In this document: positions 32,963-45,624 of the stretch, one piece after another
Layout: every line of letters begins with the position of its first letter
Numbering within the stretch: position 1 is the stretch's first letter
Origin: Streptacidiphilus sp. ASG 303
GTDB taxonomy: Bacteria; Actinomycetota; Actinomycetes; Streptomycetales; Streptomycetaceae
Reading direction: 5' to 3'
Length of the DNA stretch: 64,000 nucleotides
Assembly (NCBI RefSeq): GCF_020991365.1
Contig: NZ_JAJLRA010000001.1
Coordinates: 486,142-550,141, forward strand
Position numbers and translations under genes: made by a program
Notes under the pieces: generated by a model
Seen by the model: the letters and a program-made list of their open reading frames with translations, nothing else
What the model was told of the DNA's origin: nothing
Databases searched by the model: none

Positions 32963-34252
32963 TCAGCCGATACCGTGCGAAGCCCAGAAGTCGGCGCGGG
33001 CCAGGACGGCGGTGTCGCTGTTGTCGGTGAAGAAGCCGTCCACGCCGAGCTCGTAGAGCCGGGTCGACCAGGCGAGGGCGTCGCCGTAGGCGGCCGGGTC
33101 GGTGCCGCGGCGGAAGTCCGCGGGCAGGAAGCCGTTCTCGTTGCGCACCGTGTACGGGTGCAGCAGCAGCCCGGCGGCGTGGGCGTCCGCGACGAGCGTG
33201 GTGGGCGTCCCGAGCCGGCCCGTGGCCTTGTCGGTGGGCACGATCAGCTGCGTGGTGGGGCCGATGCCCTGGGCGTACCCGGCGATCCAGGCCAGCCCCT
33301 CGGGGGTGACCAGGTCGGCGACGGTGCGCCGGTCGCCGGCCGCGGTGAAGTCGTACGGCTGCGAGGCCGCCGCGTCCAGCAGCTGGATGCGGGGGTTGCC
33401 CACCAGCCGCGCCAGCCGCTGGAGGCTGCTCGGCTCGAAGGACTGCAGGATGGCGCGGCCGTGCCCGCCCGCGTAGCCGCTGCGGCGCAGCTGGTCGGCG
33501 AGGCGCTCCTCCAGGGGCAGTCCGATCGAGCGGAAGTACGTGGGGTGCTTGGTCTCGACGTACAGCCAGACGTCGCGGCCGAGGGTGCGGGAGCGGCGGT
33601 CGGCGAACTCGATCACCTCGGCGAAGGTCGGCACCGGCCAGCGGCCGTCGTAGAGGGTGTTGTGCTGGCGCTGCTGCGGCAGCCGCTCCTTGGCCCGCAG
33701 GGTGCGCAGCTCGGCGAGGGTGAAGTCCTCGGTGAACCAGCCGGTGAGCACCGTGCCGTCGACCGTCTTCGTGGTGCGGCGGGAGGCGAACTCGGGGTGG
33801 TCGGCGACGTCGGTGGTGCCGCCGATCTCGTTCTCGTGGCGGACGACGAGGTGGCCGTCCCGGGTCGGGACGAGGTCCTGCTCGATGACGTCGGCGCCCA
33901 GCTCCAGGGCGAGCTCGTACGAGCCGAGGGTGTGCTCGGGGCGGTAGCCGGAGGCGCCGCGGTGGCCGATGACCAGCGGGTGCGGGAGGCGGTCCAGGGC
34001 GGTCCCGGTGCGCACCGGCGGGCGGGTGCCGCGGGTGCGGGCGGGGGCCCCGGGGGCGGGGACGGCGGGGGCGTCCGCCGCGAGGGCGTCCGGTGCGGCG
34101 AGGACGCCGGCGGCCGCGGCGCCCAGGCCGACCGCGCCGGCGGTGCGCAGGAAGCCGCGCCGGGAGGGGGCGCCGCCGGGGGCGTACGGGGCCGGGGACT
34201 GCACGGCCGGGTTCTGCGGGGCGCCGGGGGTGCCGGTCTGCGGGTGCGTCAT
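32963..34252 (-). CDS. glpQ: Tat-exported glycerophosphodiester phosphodiesterase
   Basis: A 429-residue secreted enzyme that splits glycerophosphodiesters into glycerol-3-phosphate and an alcohol. The Tat signal is SRRGFLRTAGAVGLGAAAAG (30-49), cut near DALAAD. The GDPD TIM barrel begins at HRGASG (97-102), with metal ligands E124 and D126 and the HLVVRHE motif (134-140), and ends near 429. In S. coelicolor the corresponding glpQ1 is induced by phosphate starvation through PhoP, and PHO-box-like repeats are present upstream here. ATG 34252 has GAGGAGC 5 bases away. Confidence 0.93.
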   Translation of the reverse strand: MTHPQTGTPGAPQNPAVQSPAPYAPGGAPSRRGFLRTAGAVGLGAAAAGVLAAPDALAADAPAVPAPGAPARTRGTRPPVRTGTALDRLPHPLVIGHRGASGYRPEHTLGSYELALELGADVIEQDLVPTRDGHLVVRHENEIGGTTDVADHPEFASRRTTKTVDGTVLTGWFTEDFTLAELRTLRAKERLPQQRQHNTLYDGRWPVPTFAEVIEFADRRSRTLGRDVWLYVETKHPTYFRSIGLPLEERLADQLRRSGYAGGHGRAILQSFEPSSLQRLARLVGNPRIQLLDAAASQPYDFTAAGDRRTVADLVTPEGLAWIAGYAQGIGPTTQLIVPTDKATGRLGTPTTLVADAHAAGLLLHPYTVRNENGFLPADFRRGTDPAAYGDALAWSTRLYELGVDGFFTDNSDTAVLARADFWASHGIG

Positions 34253-34375
34253 GGTGCTCCTCGGGTCCGGGGGCGGGGGGTGGCCCGGATGGGGGTCCGC
34301 CGGGGGTGCGGGGCGGTCCGGGGTGCCGGTACCGCGCCGCAGCGTAGGAGCCGGACCGGAACCGTCCGGTGTCCT

Positions 34376-34408
34376 GCGGGCGAACCGCGGGGGAAACCGC
34401 GCGTAACC
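34376..34408 (-). promoter_or_regulatory. Candidate PHO box of glpQ
   Basis: On the minus strand three GTT-starting units lie in a row: GTTACGCGCG, GTTTCCCCCGCG and GTTCGCCCGC, with the first and third exactly 22 bases apart. PhoP direct repeat units are 11 bases with consensus near GTTCACC. The third unit matches best; the others are weak. Confidence 0.35.
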
Positions 34409-34800
34409 GCCCGGACGGCGGCCCCGCGTGACCGGACGGACACGGAACCGCGCCGGACACCGCGCCGGACACCGCGCCGGGGACGTCCGGAGGCGCACCA
34501 CCGCGCGGCTGCGCTCCCGCCAGGACCGCCCGGCCCGCCGGGCCCGCTCGGACGGTGAGGACCGCAGGGAGGCCGCCCCTGCCCACCGGACGTGCGCGCG
34601 GGTCCTCGCCGGCCGGCCCGTCCGCGCCGCCCGTCCGCGCCGCCCGTCCGCGGGCGGCGGGACGGGAGGACGGGCCGGCCGGCGGCGCCGCGCTCACCGC
34701 CCGGGCCGGCCGCCGCCCCGCGGCTCGGCCCTCATCGCGCCGACGGCGCCCCCGCAGGCCCTCTCCGCGGAGGGGCGGGGGCGCCCCCCGGACACGGGAC

Positions 34801-34834
34801 GGGGGCGGGACGGCCGCCCGGCCGTCCCGCCCCC
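34801..34834 (-). terminator. Terminator of the arginine cluster, after argH
   Basis: Perfect 15-base arms (34801-34815 and 34820-34834) with loop GCCC, starting 17 bases after the argH stop codon. Confidence 0.85.
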
Positions 34835-34850
34835 GAGGGGTGGCGCTCCG

Positions 34851-36398
<1,548 letters not shown>

Positions 36399-37595
36399 TC
36401 AGGCCCGGAGGTCACGCTTGGCCGCGATCTTCGACGACATGCCGAAGATCTCGATGAAGCCCTTCGAGAGCGACTGGTCGAAGGTGTCGCCGGTGTCGTA
36501 GGTGGCGAGGTTGAAGTCGTACAGGGACTCCTCGCTGCGCCGGCCGGTGACGACGGCGCGCCCGCCGTGCAGGGTCATCCGGATGTCGCCGGAGACGTGC
36601 TGGTTGGCCTCCTCGACGAAGCCCTCCAGGGCCCGCTTGAGCGGCGAGAACCACATGCCGTCGTAGACGAGCTCGCCCCAGCGCTGGTCGACGCCCTTCT
36701 TGTACCGGGCGAGCTCCCGCTCGACGGTGACGTTCTCCAGCTCCTGGTGGGCGGTGATCAGCGCGATCGCGCCGGGCGCCTCGTACACCTCGCGGGACTT
36801 GATGCCGACCAGCCGGTCCTCGACCATGTCGAGGCGGCCCACGCCCTGGGCCCCGGCCCGCTGGTTGAGCTGCTCGATCGCCTGGAGGACGGTGACGGGC
36901 TTGCCGTCGATCGCGACCGGGACGCCCTGCTTGAAGGTGATGACGACCTCGTCGGCCTCGCGCGGCTGCGCGGGGTCCTGGGTGTACTCGTAGATGTCCT
37001 CGACGGGGCCGTTCCAGATGTCCTCGAGGAAGCCGGTCTCGACGGCGCGCCCGAAGACGTTCTGGTCGATGGAGTACGGGGACTTCTTGGAGGTGGCGAT
37101 CGGCAGGTTCTTGGCCTCGGCGAAGGCGATCGCCTTGTCCCGGGTCATCGCGTAGTCGCGGACGGGGGCGATGCACGTCAGGTCGGGTGCGAGGGAGGCG
37201 ATGCCGGCCTCGAAGCGGACCTGGTCGTTGCCCTTGCCGGTGCAGCCGTGGGCGACGACGGAGGCGCCGTGCTTGTGGGCGGCGGCCACCAGGTGCTTGA
37301 CGATCACCGGCCGGGAGAGCGCGGAGACCAGCGGGTACCGGTCCATGTAGAGGGCGTTCGCCTTGACCGCCGGGAGGCAGTACTCGTCGGCGAACTCGTC
37401 GCGGGCGTCGGCCACCTCGGCCTCCACCGCGCCGCAGGCCAGCGCCCGCTTGCGGATGACCTCCAGGTCCTCGCCGCCCTGGCCGACGTCGACGGCGACG
37501 GCGATGACCTCGGCGCCGGTCTCCTCGGCGATCCAGCCGATGCAGACGGACGTGTCCAGACCGCCCGAGTAGGCGAGTACGACGCGCTCGGTCAC
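36399..37595 (-). CDS. argG: Argininosuccinate synthase
   Basis: A 398-residue enzyme that joins citrulline and aspartate using ATP. The N-type ATP pyrophosphatase loop [11 protein letters not shown] is at residues 8-18, followed by [15 protein letters not shown] and [15 protein letters not shown] 37595 is chosen because AAGGAG lies 8-9 bases upstream. It has its own promoter overlapped by an ARG box (37644-37677) and sits between a hairpin after argR and a hairpin before argH. In S. coelicolor, as I recall, argG is elsewhere; here it is inside the cluster as in S. clavuligerus. Confidence 0.97.
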   Translation of the reverse strand: MTERVVLAYSGGLDTSVCIGWIAEETGAEVIAVAVDVGQGGEDLEVIRKRALACGAVEAEVADARDEFADEYCLPAVKANALYMDRYPLVSALSRPVIVKHLVAAAHKHGASVVAHGCTGKGNDQVRFEAGIASLAPDLTCIAPVRDYAMTRDKAIAFAEAKNLPIATSKKSPYSIDQNVFGRAVETGFLEDIWNGPVEDIYEYTQDPAQPREADEVVITFKQGVPVAIDGKPVTVLQAIEQLNQRAGAQGVGRLDMVEDRLVGIKSREVYEAPGAIALITAHQELENVTVERELARYKKGVDQRWGELVYDGMWFSPLKRALEGFVEEANQHVSGDIRMTLHGGRAVVTGRRSEESLYDFNLATYDTGDTFDQSLSKGFIEIFGMSSKIAAKRDLRA

Positions 37596-37643
37596 GGCTT
37601 TCTCCTTCACAGTGCGTGCGGGGCGGCACCCCATGCGGTGCTA

Positions 37644-37677
37644 GGCATAAGTATGCATGAGACCGTATGGAATTCAA
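37644..37677 (-). promoter_or_regulatory. argG promoter overlapped by an ARG box
   Basis: On the minus strand TTGAAT (37672-37677), an 18-base spacer, then TACTTA (37648-37653). The -10 lies inside the partial palindrome ATGCATACTTATGCC (37644-37658), which fits an ArgR operator. CCATACG and GAATTC next to the -35 may be a second half-site. Confidence 0.65.
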
Positions 37678-37681
37678 AGCG

Positions 37682-37713
37682 GACGGCCCCGGGCGGGTGA
37701 CGCCGGGGCCGTC
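37682..37713 (-). terminator. Terminator after argR
   Basis: GACGGCCCCGG (37682-37692) pairs with CCGGGGCCGTC (37703-37713) around a 10-base loop, 47 bases after the argR stop codon. It marks the end of the argCJBDR unit. Confidence 0.65.
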
Positions 37714-37759
37714 GCGGGGGCACGGGAGCGCCCCGGGGAGGCCGGAGCGCCCGGGCCGC

Positions 37760-38305
37760 TCAGCCGCTCTTGGACTGGGCGAGCTGCATGAGGTGGTCGG
37801 CCAGCTCCTGGCCGCCCTGCGGGTCGCGGCTGATCAGCAGCACCGTGTCGTCGCCGGCGATGGTGCCGATGATCTCGAACACCCCCGCCTGGTCGATGGC
37901 GGACGCGAGGAACTGCGCCGCGCCCGGCGGCGTGCGCAGCACGACGAGGTTGCCGGACGCGGTCGCCGAGACCATGAGCTCCCCGGCGAGCCGCGCCATC
38001 CGGGCCTCGGTGGCGGACTCGCCCATCGGGGCCCGCGGGGTGCGGTCGCCGCCCTCCGCGGGGACGGCGTAGATGAGCGCGCCGTCCTTGTTGCGGATCT
38101 TGACCGCGCCCAGCTCGTCCAGGTCCCGGGAGAGCGTGGCCTGGGTGACCACCAGCCCGTCGTCGGCGAGCAGCTTGGCGAGCTGGCTCTGGGAGCGCAC
38201 GGGCCGGCGGGTCAGCAGGTCCACGATCCGCCGGTGCCGGGCCGTGCGGGTCTGCGGGACCTGCGGCGTCGGCTGCCCGGCCTGGGGGCGGTGGACATCG
38301 GTCAT
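37760..38305 (-). CDS. argR: Arginine repressor ArgR
   Basis: A 181-residue regulator. The winged-helix DNA-binding domain (about 20-90) contains [38 protein letters not shown]. The C-terminal oligomerisation and arginine-binding domain (about 105-181) has the [15 protein letters not shown] motif whose paired aspartates bind arginine. It represses arginine genes when arginine is present, and ARG boxes lie before argC and argG. ATG 38305 leaves a 28-base gap to argD; an upstream ATG (38371) would overlap argD and is less likely. Confidence 0.95.
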   Translation of the reverse strand: MTDVHRPQAGQPTPQVPQTRTARHRRIVDLLTRRPVRSQSQLAKLLADDGLVVTQATLSRDLDELGAVKIRNKDGALIYAVPAEGGDRTPRAPMGESATEARMARLAGELMVSATASGNLVVLRTPPGAAQFLASAIDQAGVFEIIGTIAGDDTVLLISRDPQGGQELADHLMQLAQSKSG

Positions 38306-38333
38306 GGGGGACGGCTCTCCTGCCTGGGGTGCT

Positions 38334-39536
38334 CTACGGTCGTCGTTCGCTGCTGACAGCATCCCGCACACCGTCGAGGATGCGCGGCAGGGCCTCGACC
38401 AGGGCGTCCACGTCCTCCTCGCCCACGACCAGCGGCGGCGCCAGCCGCACGGTGTCGGGGACGCAGGCGTTGACCAGGAAACCCGCCTCCTGGGCGGCGT
38501 CCTGGACCCGGGCGGCGACGGGCTGCGTCAGCACGATGCCGAGGAGCAGGCCGGCCCCGCGGACGTGGGAGACCAGCGGGTCGCCGAGCGCCTCGACCCC
38601 CTTCCGCAGCCGCTCGCCGAGCTGCTCGGCGCGGTCGAGCAGGCCGTCGGCGGCGATGGTGTCCAGGACCGCGAGGGCGGCCGCGCAGACCACCGGGTTC
38701 CCGCCGAAGGTGGAGCCGTGCTGGCCCGGGGTGAGCAGGCCGGCGGCCTCGCCGAAGGCGACGGTGGCGCCGATCGGCAGGCCGCCGCCGAGGCCCTTGG
38801 CGAGGGTCACGACGTCCGGCTCCACGCCGAGCGCCTGGTGGGCGAACCAGTGGCCGGTGCGGCCGACGCCGGTCTGGATCTCGTCCAGCACCAGCAGGGT
38901 GCCGGTGGCGCGGGTGATCTCGCGGGCGGCGGCGAGGTAGCCGTCGGGCGCCGGGACCACGCCGTTCTCGCCCTGGATCGGCTCCACGACGACGGCGGCG
39001 GTGGCGGTGGTCACGGCGGCCCGCAGCGCCTCGGCGTCGCCGTACGGGACGTGGGTGACGTCGCCGGGGAGGGGGCGGAAGGGCTCCTGCTTGGCGGGCT
39101 GGCCGGTGAGCGCCAGGGCGCCCATGGTGCGGCCGTGGAAGCCGCCGGCGGTGGCCACCATGTGCGTGCGGCCGGTGCGGCGCGCGATCTTGAAGGCGCA
39201 CTCGACGGCCTCGGCGCCGGAGTTGGAGAAGTACACCCGGCCGGGGCGGCCGAACAGCTCCAGCAGGCGCTCGGCCAGGCGGACCGGGGGCTCGGCGACG
39301 AAGAGGTTGGAGACGTGGCCGAGGGTGGCGATCTGCCGGGTGACGGCCTCGACCACGGCCGGGTGGGCGGTGCCGAGGGCGTTGACGGCGATGCCGCCGA
39401 CGAAGTCGCGGTAGACGTTCCCGTCGGCGTCGGTGAAGCGGGCGCCCTCCCCGCTGACGAGCGGGACGCGGGGGGTGCCGTAGTTGTCCATCAGCGCGTG
39501 CTGCCAGCGCCGGGTCAGGTCGGTGTTGCCGCTCAT
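38334..39536 (-). CDS. argD: Acetylornithine aminotransferase
   Basis: A 400-residue class III PLP aminotransferase that turns N-acetylglutamate semialdehyde into N-acetylornithine. [15 protein letters not shown] holds the PLP-binding aspartate and [17 protein letters not shown] the Schiff-base lysine; [18 protein letters not shown] is the substrate loop. The ATG overlaps the argB stop codon by 4 bases. It is the fourth gene of argCJBDR. Confidence 0.96.
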   Translation of the reverse strand: MSGNTDLTRRWQHALMDNYGTPRVPLVSGEGARFTDADGNVYRDFVGGIAVNALGTAHPAVVEAVTRQIATLGHVSNLFVAEPPVRLAERLLELFGRPGRVYFSNSGAEAVECAFKIARRTGRTHMVATAGGFHGRTMGALALTGQPAKQEPFRPLPGDVTHVPYGDAEALRAAVTTATAAVVVEPIQGENGVVPAPDGYLAAAREITRATGTLLVLDEIQTGVGRTGHWFAHQALGVEPDVVTLAKGLGGGLPIGATVAFGEAAGLLTPGQHGSTFGGNPVVCAAALAVLDTIAADGLLDRAEQLGERLRKGVEALGDPLVSHVRGAGLLLGIVLTQPVAARVQDAAQEAGFLVNACVPDTVRLAPPLVVGEEDVDALVEALPRILDGVRDAVSSERRP

Positions 39537-40513
39537 GAGGAACCCCCGTCGGTCTCGGTGGTGGCGGTGGCGGCGGCCGGTCCGGTGACGGCCGCGGCGG
39601 CGTCCGCCGGGGGGTCGGGCACCACCATGGTGCCGATCCCCTCGTCGGTGAAGATCTCCAGCAGCAGCGCGTGCTGGACGCGCCCGTCCAGGACGCGGGC
39701 GGTGCCGACGCCCTCCCGCACGGCGCGCAGGCAGCCCTCCATCTTGGGGACCATGCCGCTGGAGAGCGTCGGCAGCAGCTTCTCCAGCTCGCTCGCGGTG
39801 AGCATGCTGATCACGTCGTCGCTGGCCGGCCAGTCGGCGTACAGGCCCTCGACGTCGGTGAGCACGACGAGCATCTCGGCCTGCAGCGCGGAGGCGAGGG
39901 CGGAGGCGGCGAGGTCGGCGTTGATGTTGTAGACGTGGCCGTCCTCGCTGCGGGCGATGGAGGAGACGACGGGGATGCGGCCGTCGTCGAGGAGGGCCTG
40001 GACGGCTCCGGGGGCGACCCGGACGATGTCGCCGACCAGGCCGATGTCGACCTGCTCGCCGTCGACCTCGGCGTAGCGCTTGACGGCGGTGAGGGTGTGG
40101 GCGTCCTCGCCGGTCATGCCGACGGCGAACGGGCCGTGCTCGTTGAGCAGGCCGACCAGCTGCCGCTGGACCTGGCCGGCCAGCACCATGCGGACCACGT
40201 CCATGGTCTCGGCGGTGGTGACGCGGAGCCCGGCGGTGAAGGAGGACTCCAGGCCGAGGCGGTCGAGGTGCGCGTTGATCTGCGGGCCGCCGCCGTGGAC
40301 GACGACGGGCTTGATCCCGGCGTAGCGGAGGAAGACGACGTCCTGCGCGAAGGCGCGCTTGAGGTCCTCGTCGACCATGGCGTTGCCGCCGAACTTGATG
40401 ACGACCGTTCTGCCGTGGAAGCGCTCCAGCCAGGGCAGGGCCTCGATGAGGGTGCGGGCCTTGGGCAGGGCGGTGTGGTTGCGGGCCTGGGTGGCGGCCG
40501 GCTCGGTGTTCAC
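39533..40513 (-). CDS. argB: Acetylglutamate kinase
   Basis: A 326-residue amino acid kinase that phosphorylates N-acetylglutamate. [16 protein letters not shown] and [11 protein letters not shown] are the ATP-binding loops; [15 protein letters not shown] is the substrate site. The N-terminal helix [16 protein letters not shown] is the one that in many plants and bacteria mediates hexamer formation and arginine feedback. GTG 40513 has GGGAGA 6 bases upstream. A second GTG at 40615, nearer argJ, would add 34 Pro/Asp/Ala-rich residues. The Ala/Thr-rich C-tail is longer than usual. Confidence 0.95.
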   Translation of the reverse strand: MNTEPAATQARNHTALPKARTLIEALPWLERFHGRTVVIKFGGNAMVDEDLKRAFAQDVVFLRYAGIKPVVVHGGGPQINAHLDRLGLESSFTAGLRVTTAETMDVVRMVLAGQVQRQLVGLLNEHGPFAVGMTGEDAHTLTAVKRYAEVDGEQVDIGLVGDIVRVAPGAVQALLDDGRIPVVSSIARSEDGHVYNINADLAASALASALQAEMLVVLTDVEGLYADWPASDDVISMLTASELEKLLPTLSSGMVPKMEGCLRAVREGVGTARVLDGRVQHALLLEIFTDEGIGTMVVPDPPADAAAAVTGPAAATATTETDGGSS

Positions 40514-40637
40514 GGGTCTCCCGCGGGTCGCGGCGGACGGCTGGTCGGGGGCGGCGGCCGGCCGGTCCGGGTCGGACGGCCGGTCGGGTGCGGGCGGCTG
40601 GTCGGGGGCGTTCACGACAGGGGTTCCTGACGGGGGC

Positions 40638-43099
<2,462 letters not shown>

Positions 43100-43138
43100 T
43101 CACGGTCCCGCACAGCCCGCCTCCGCAGGAGCCGCCCG

Positions 43139-43759
43139 ATGACGACACCGCCCCGCCTGGTCCCCCTGCTGGAGCAGTTCGACTTCGCCTGCAGGCGCCT
43201 GACCGACCGCATGACGGGCCCGGCCGTGGACAGCGGCAGCGGGACGGACGTCGAGGTCGGCGCCATGAGCGACGAGGAGTACCTCTGGGAGCCGGTGCCC
43301 GGCTGCTGGTCGGTCCGGCGGCACACGGAGGGGCCGGGGCCGCGCGCGGCCCTCCTGGTCGGCGCGGGCGCGTGGGGGTACGACGCCGCACCCCCCCCCC
43401 ACCCCGTGCCGCCGCCCTTCACCACGATCGCGTGGCGCCTGAGCCACCTCACCGGGATGCTGCTCCTCCGCGCCGACCACACCGCCGGCAGCCGCAGCCT
43501 GACCCGGGACGACCAGCGGCCCGCCGGGGACGCCGCCGGGGCGGTCGCGGCCTTCCGGGCGGGGGCGGACGCGTGGCGGCAGGCGCTGCTCGGCGCCGAC
43601 GACGCCGCACTCGACACGGTCGGGCACTGCGCCTACCCCTACGGCAGCGACCCGGAGGACCCGTTCCTGGAGGTCGTCTGGTGGGTGAACCAGGAGCTGC
43701 TGCACCACGGGGCCGAGATCGCCCTGATCCGCGACCTGTACCGCGACCGGCCGCGCTGA
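43139..43759 (+). CDS. DinB-like four-helix protein
   Basis: A 206-residue protein of the DinB/mycothiol-dependent superfamily. The N-terminal helix carries RLTDRM and the usual metal histidines appear as WRLSHLTGMLLLRADH and, near the end, VNQELLHHGAEIALIRDLY. Between them is a loop with a run of ten C bases (43391-43400) coding PPP. The family includes mycothiol-dependent isomerases and transferases; the substrate here is unknown. The ATG has AGGAG 8 bases upstream. Confidence 0.82.
   Translation: MTTPPRLVPLLEQFDFACRRLTDRMTGPAVDSGSGTDVEVGAMSDEEYLWEPVPGCWSVRRHTEGPGPRAALLVGAGAWGYDAAPPPHPVPPPFTTIAWRLSHLTGMLLLRADHTAGSRSLTRDDQRPAGDAAGAVAAFRAGADAWRQALLGADDAALDTVGHCAYPYGSDPEDPFLEVVWWVNQELLHHGAEIALIRDLYRDRPR
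43391..43400. repeat. Homopolymer run of ten C inside the DinB-like gene
   Basis: Ten consecutive C bases, the longest single-base run I noticed in the window. The reading frame is open through it, and gain or loss of one base would truncate the protein. Confidence 0.9.
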
Positions 43760-43784
43760 CGCCCGGCCGGTCCGGGCCGTACGG

Positions 43785-43880
43785 GCAGCGCGGGCAGTAG
43801 GGGCGGCGCGGGCAGCGCGGGCAGTAGGGGCGGCGCGGACGACGCGGGCCGTACGGGCAGCGCGGACGACGCGGGCCGGA
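43785..43880. repeat. 27-bp tandem array before the Rieske oxidoreductase
   Basis: Two exact 27-base units (43785-43811 and 43812-43838), then a third diverged unit (43839-43865) and part of a fourth. The core is GCAGCGCGG or GACGACGCGGG. The array lies between the DinB-like gene and the oxidoreductase, both on the plus strand. Confidence 0.85.
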
Positions 43881-44042
43881 GGCGGGCGGCGGGCCGCCAC
43901 GGGGGCGGCCCGGGCACGGCCGCACGGGGCCGACCGCCTGAATCCGGGCGCCGCGGTGCGTCGGACGGGCGACGGCGGGAATGCGTCCTGCGCCCCGCCG
44001 GACCGGGCGCCCGCCCGGACCGCCGCACCGAAGGAGCCTGCC

Positions 44043-45617
44043 GTGACGCTGCTGCCGGGCCTCGCCGGGTCGTACTGGATGGACTCCTCCCCCGGCACCG
44101 ACTTCCCCCGCCTGGACGAGGACGTCGAGACCGACGTCGTCGTGGTGGGCGGCGGCATCGCCGGCCTGTGCACGGCCTGGGAGCTGGTGCGGGCCGGGCT
44201 CGGGGTGGTCCTGCTGGAGGCCGGCCGGATCGCGGCGGGCACCAGCGGCTCCACCACGGCGAAGCTCTCGTCGGTGCACGGCACGGCCTACGGGCGGCTG
44301 CGCCGCTCGGCGGGCCCGGAGGCCGCCCGCCTGTACGCGCGCTCGCAGCAGGAGGCCGTGGAGCACGCCGCGGCGGTCGCCGCCGAGCTGGGCGCCGACT
44401 GCGAGCTGGAGCGGGTGCCGGCCTTCGTCTGGACGGAGTCCGCGCGGGGGGTCGACCGGGTCCGGGAGGAGGCCGAGGCGGCCCGCGAGGCGGGGCTGGA
44501 GGCGTCGGTGACCCTGGAGACGGGTCTGCCGTTCCCGGTGGCGGCGGCGATGCGGGTGGAGGACCAGGCGCAGTTCCACCCCCGCCGGTTCCTGCTGGCG
44601 CTGGCGGAGGACCTGGTCCGCCGCGGCGGCCGGGTCTTCGAGCAATCCCGGGCGGCCGCGCTGCACCGGAGCGGCCCGTGCCGGGTCGCGGTGCGCGACG
44701 GCGGGACGGTCACCGCCTCCGACGTGGTGGTCGCCACCCACTACCCCGTCTTCGACCGCATGCTGCTCTTCCCCCGCCTGTCGCCGCGGCGCGAGCTGGT
44801 GGTCGCGGCGACGGTGCCCGCCGGCCACGATCCGGGCGGCATCCACATCAACGCCGAGAAGCCCCTCCGGTCGGTGCGGACCGCGCCCTTCCCGGACGGC
44901 ATGCGGCTGCTCATCGTCACCGGGGAGCCCTTCGCGCCGGGCGCGGGCGACGTGGTACGGCGCTTCGAGCGGCTGGCGGAGTGGACCCGGGAGCGGTTCG
45001 ACTCGCCGCAGATCGTCTACCACTGGGCGGCCCAGGACAACGACACCGCCGACGGCGTCCCCTTCGTGGGCCGTGCCCCCGGCGGCGACCACCTGTACGT
45101 CGCGACCGGCTTCGGCGGCTGGGGCATGAGCGGCGGGGTCATGGCGGGGCGCCTGCTCTCGGCGCTGGTCACGGGCGGGCAGGAGCCGCCGTGGACGGGG
45201 CTGTACGACCCGCGGCGGCTGCACCTGGGCCGTGAGGCGCTGCCCATGGCCGGGTACCAGGCGAAGGCCGCCCGGTACTTCGTCGGCGACCGGCTGCGCG
45301 GCCGCTCCGCCCGGGCGGTGGCGGAGCTGCCGCCGGACTGCGGCGCGGTGCTCCACCTGGACGGACGGCGGTGCGCGGTCTACCGGGACCGGGCCGGGCG
45401 GCTGCACGCGGTGTCGGCCCGGTGCACGCACCTGGGCTGCCTGGTGCGGTACGACGACGCGGAGCGCTGCTGGGCGTGCCCGTGCCACGGGTCGCGGTTC
45501 GGCGTGGACGGCAGTGTCCTGGAGGGTCCGGCGACCGCGCCGCTGGAGCGGCTGGAACCGCCCCCGGAGGACGCGGCGGGGGACGCCGCCGGGGAGCCCT
45601 CCCCGCACGACGCGTGA
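44043..45617 (+). CDS. FAD oxidoreductase with C-terminal Rieske domain
   Basis: A 524-residue fusion. Residues about 25-390 are a DAO-type flavin oxidoreductase with the Rossmann loop DVVVVGGGIAGLCTAWEL. Residues about 425-510 are a Rieske 2Fe-2S domain with ligands in CTHLGC and CPCHGSRFG. The family is found in many soil bacteria; a glycine/sarcosine-oxidase-like amine oxidation with electrons passed to the iron-sulfur centre is plausible, but the substrate is not known. GTG 44043 has AAGGAG 7 bases upstream. It converges with recQ, leaving 7 bases between stops. Confidence 0.88.
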   Translation: MTLLPGLAGSYWMDSSPGTDFPRLDEDVETDVVVVGGGIAGLCTAWELVRAGLGVVLLEAGRIAAGTSGSTTAKLSSVHGTAYGRLRRSAGPEAARLYARSQQEAVEHAAAVAAELGADCELERVPAFVWTESARGVDRVREEAEAAREAGLEASVTLETGLPFPVAAAMRVEDQAQFHPRRFLLALAEDLVRRGGRVFEQSRAAALHRSGPCRVAVRDGGTVTASDVVVATHYPVFDRMLLFPRLSPRRELVVAATVPAGHDPGGIHINAEKPLRSVRTAPFPDGMRLLIVTGEPFAPGAGDVVRRFERLAEWTRERFDSPQIVYHWAAQDNDTADGVPFVGRAPGGDHLYVATGFGGWGMSGGVMAGRLLSALVTGGQEPPWTGLYDPRRLHLGREALPMAGYQAKAARYFVGDRLRGRSARAVAELPPDCGAVLHLDGRRCAVYRDRAGRLHAVSARCTHLGCLVRYDDAERCWACPCHGSRFGVDGSVLEGPATAPLERLEPPPEDAAGDAAGEPSPHDA

Positions 45618-45624
45618 CGGAGCG

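Larger units (their letters stand above)
34253..34850. other. 598-base gap between glpQ and argH
   Basis: No gene seen. From left to right: the glpQ leader, a TACGCT -10-like box, PHO-box-like repeats (34376-34407), three copies of CGCGCCGGACAC (about 34451-34486), CCGTCCGCGCCG repeats (about 34620-34655) and the argH terminator (34801-34834). Confidence 0.6.

Noticed and set aside
37673-37680. GAATTC and CATACG near the argG -35 as a full second ARG box
   Set aside because: The halves do not align in one 18-20 bp palindrome as well as the -10 box does. I mention them only as a possible half-site.
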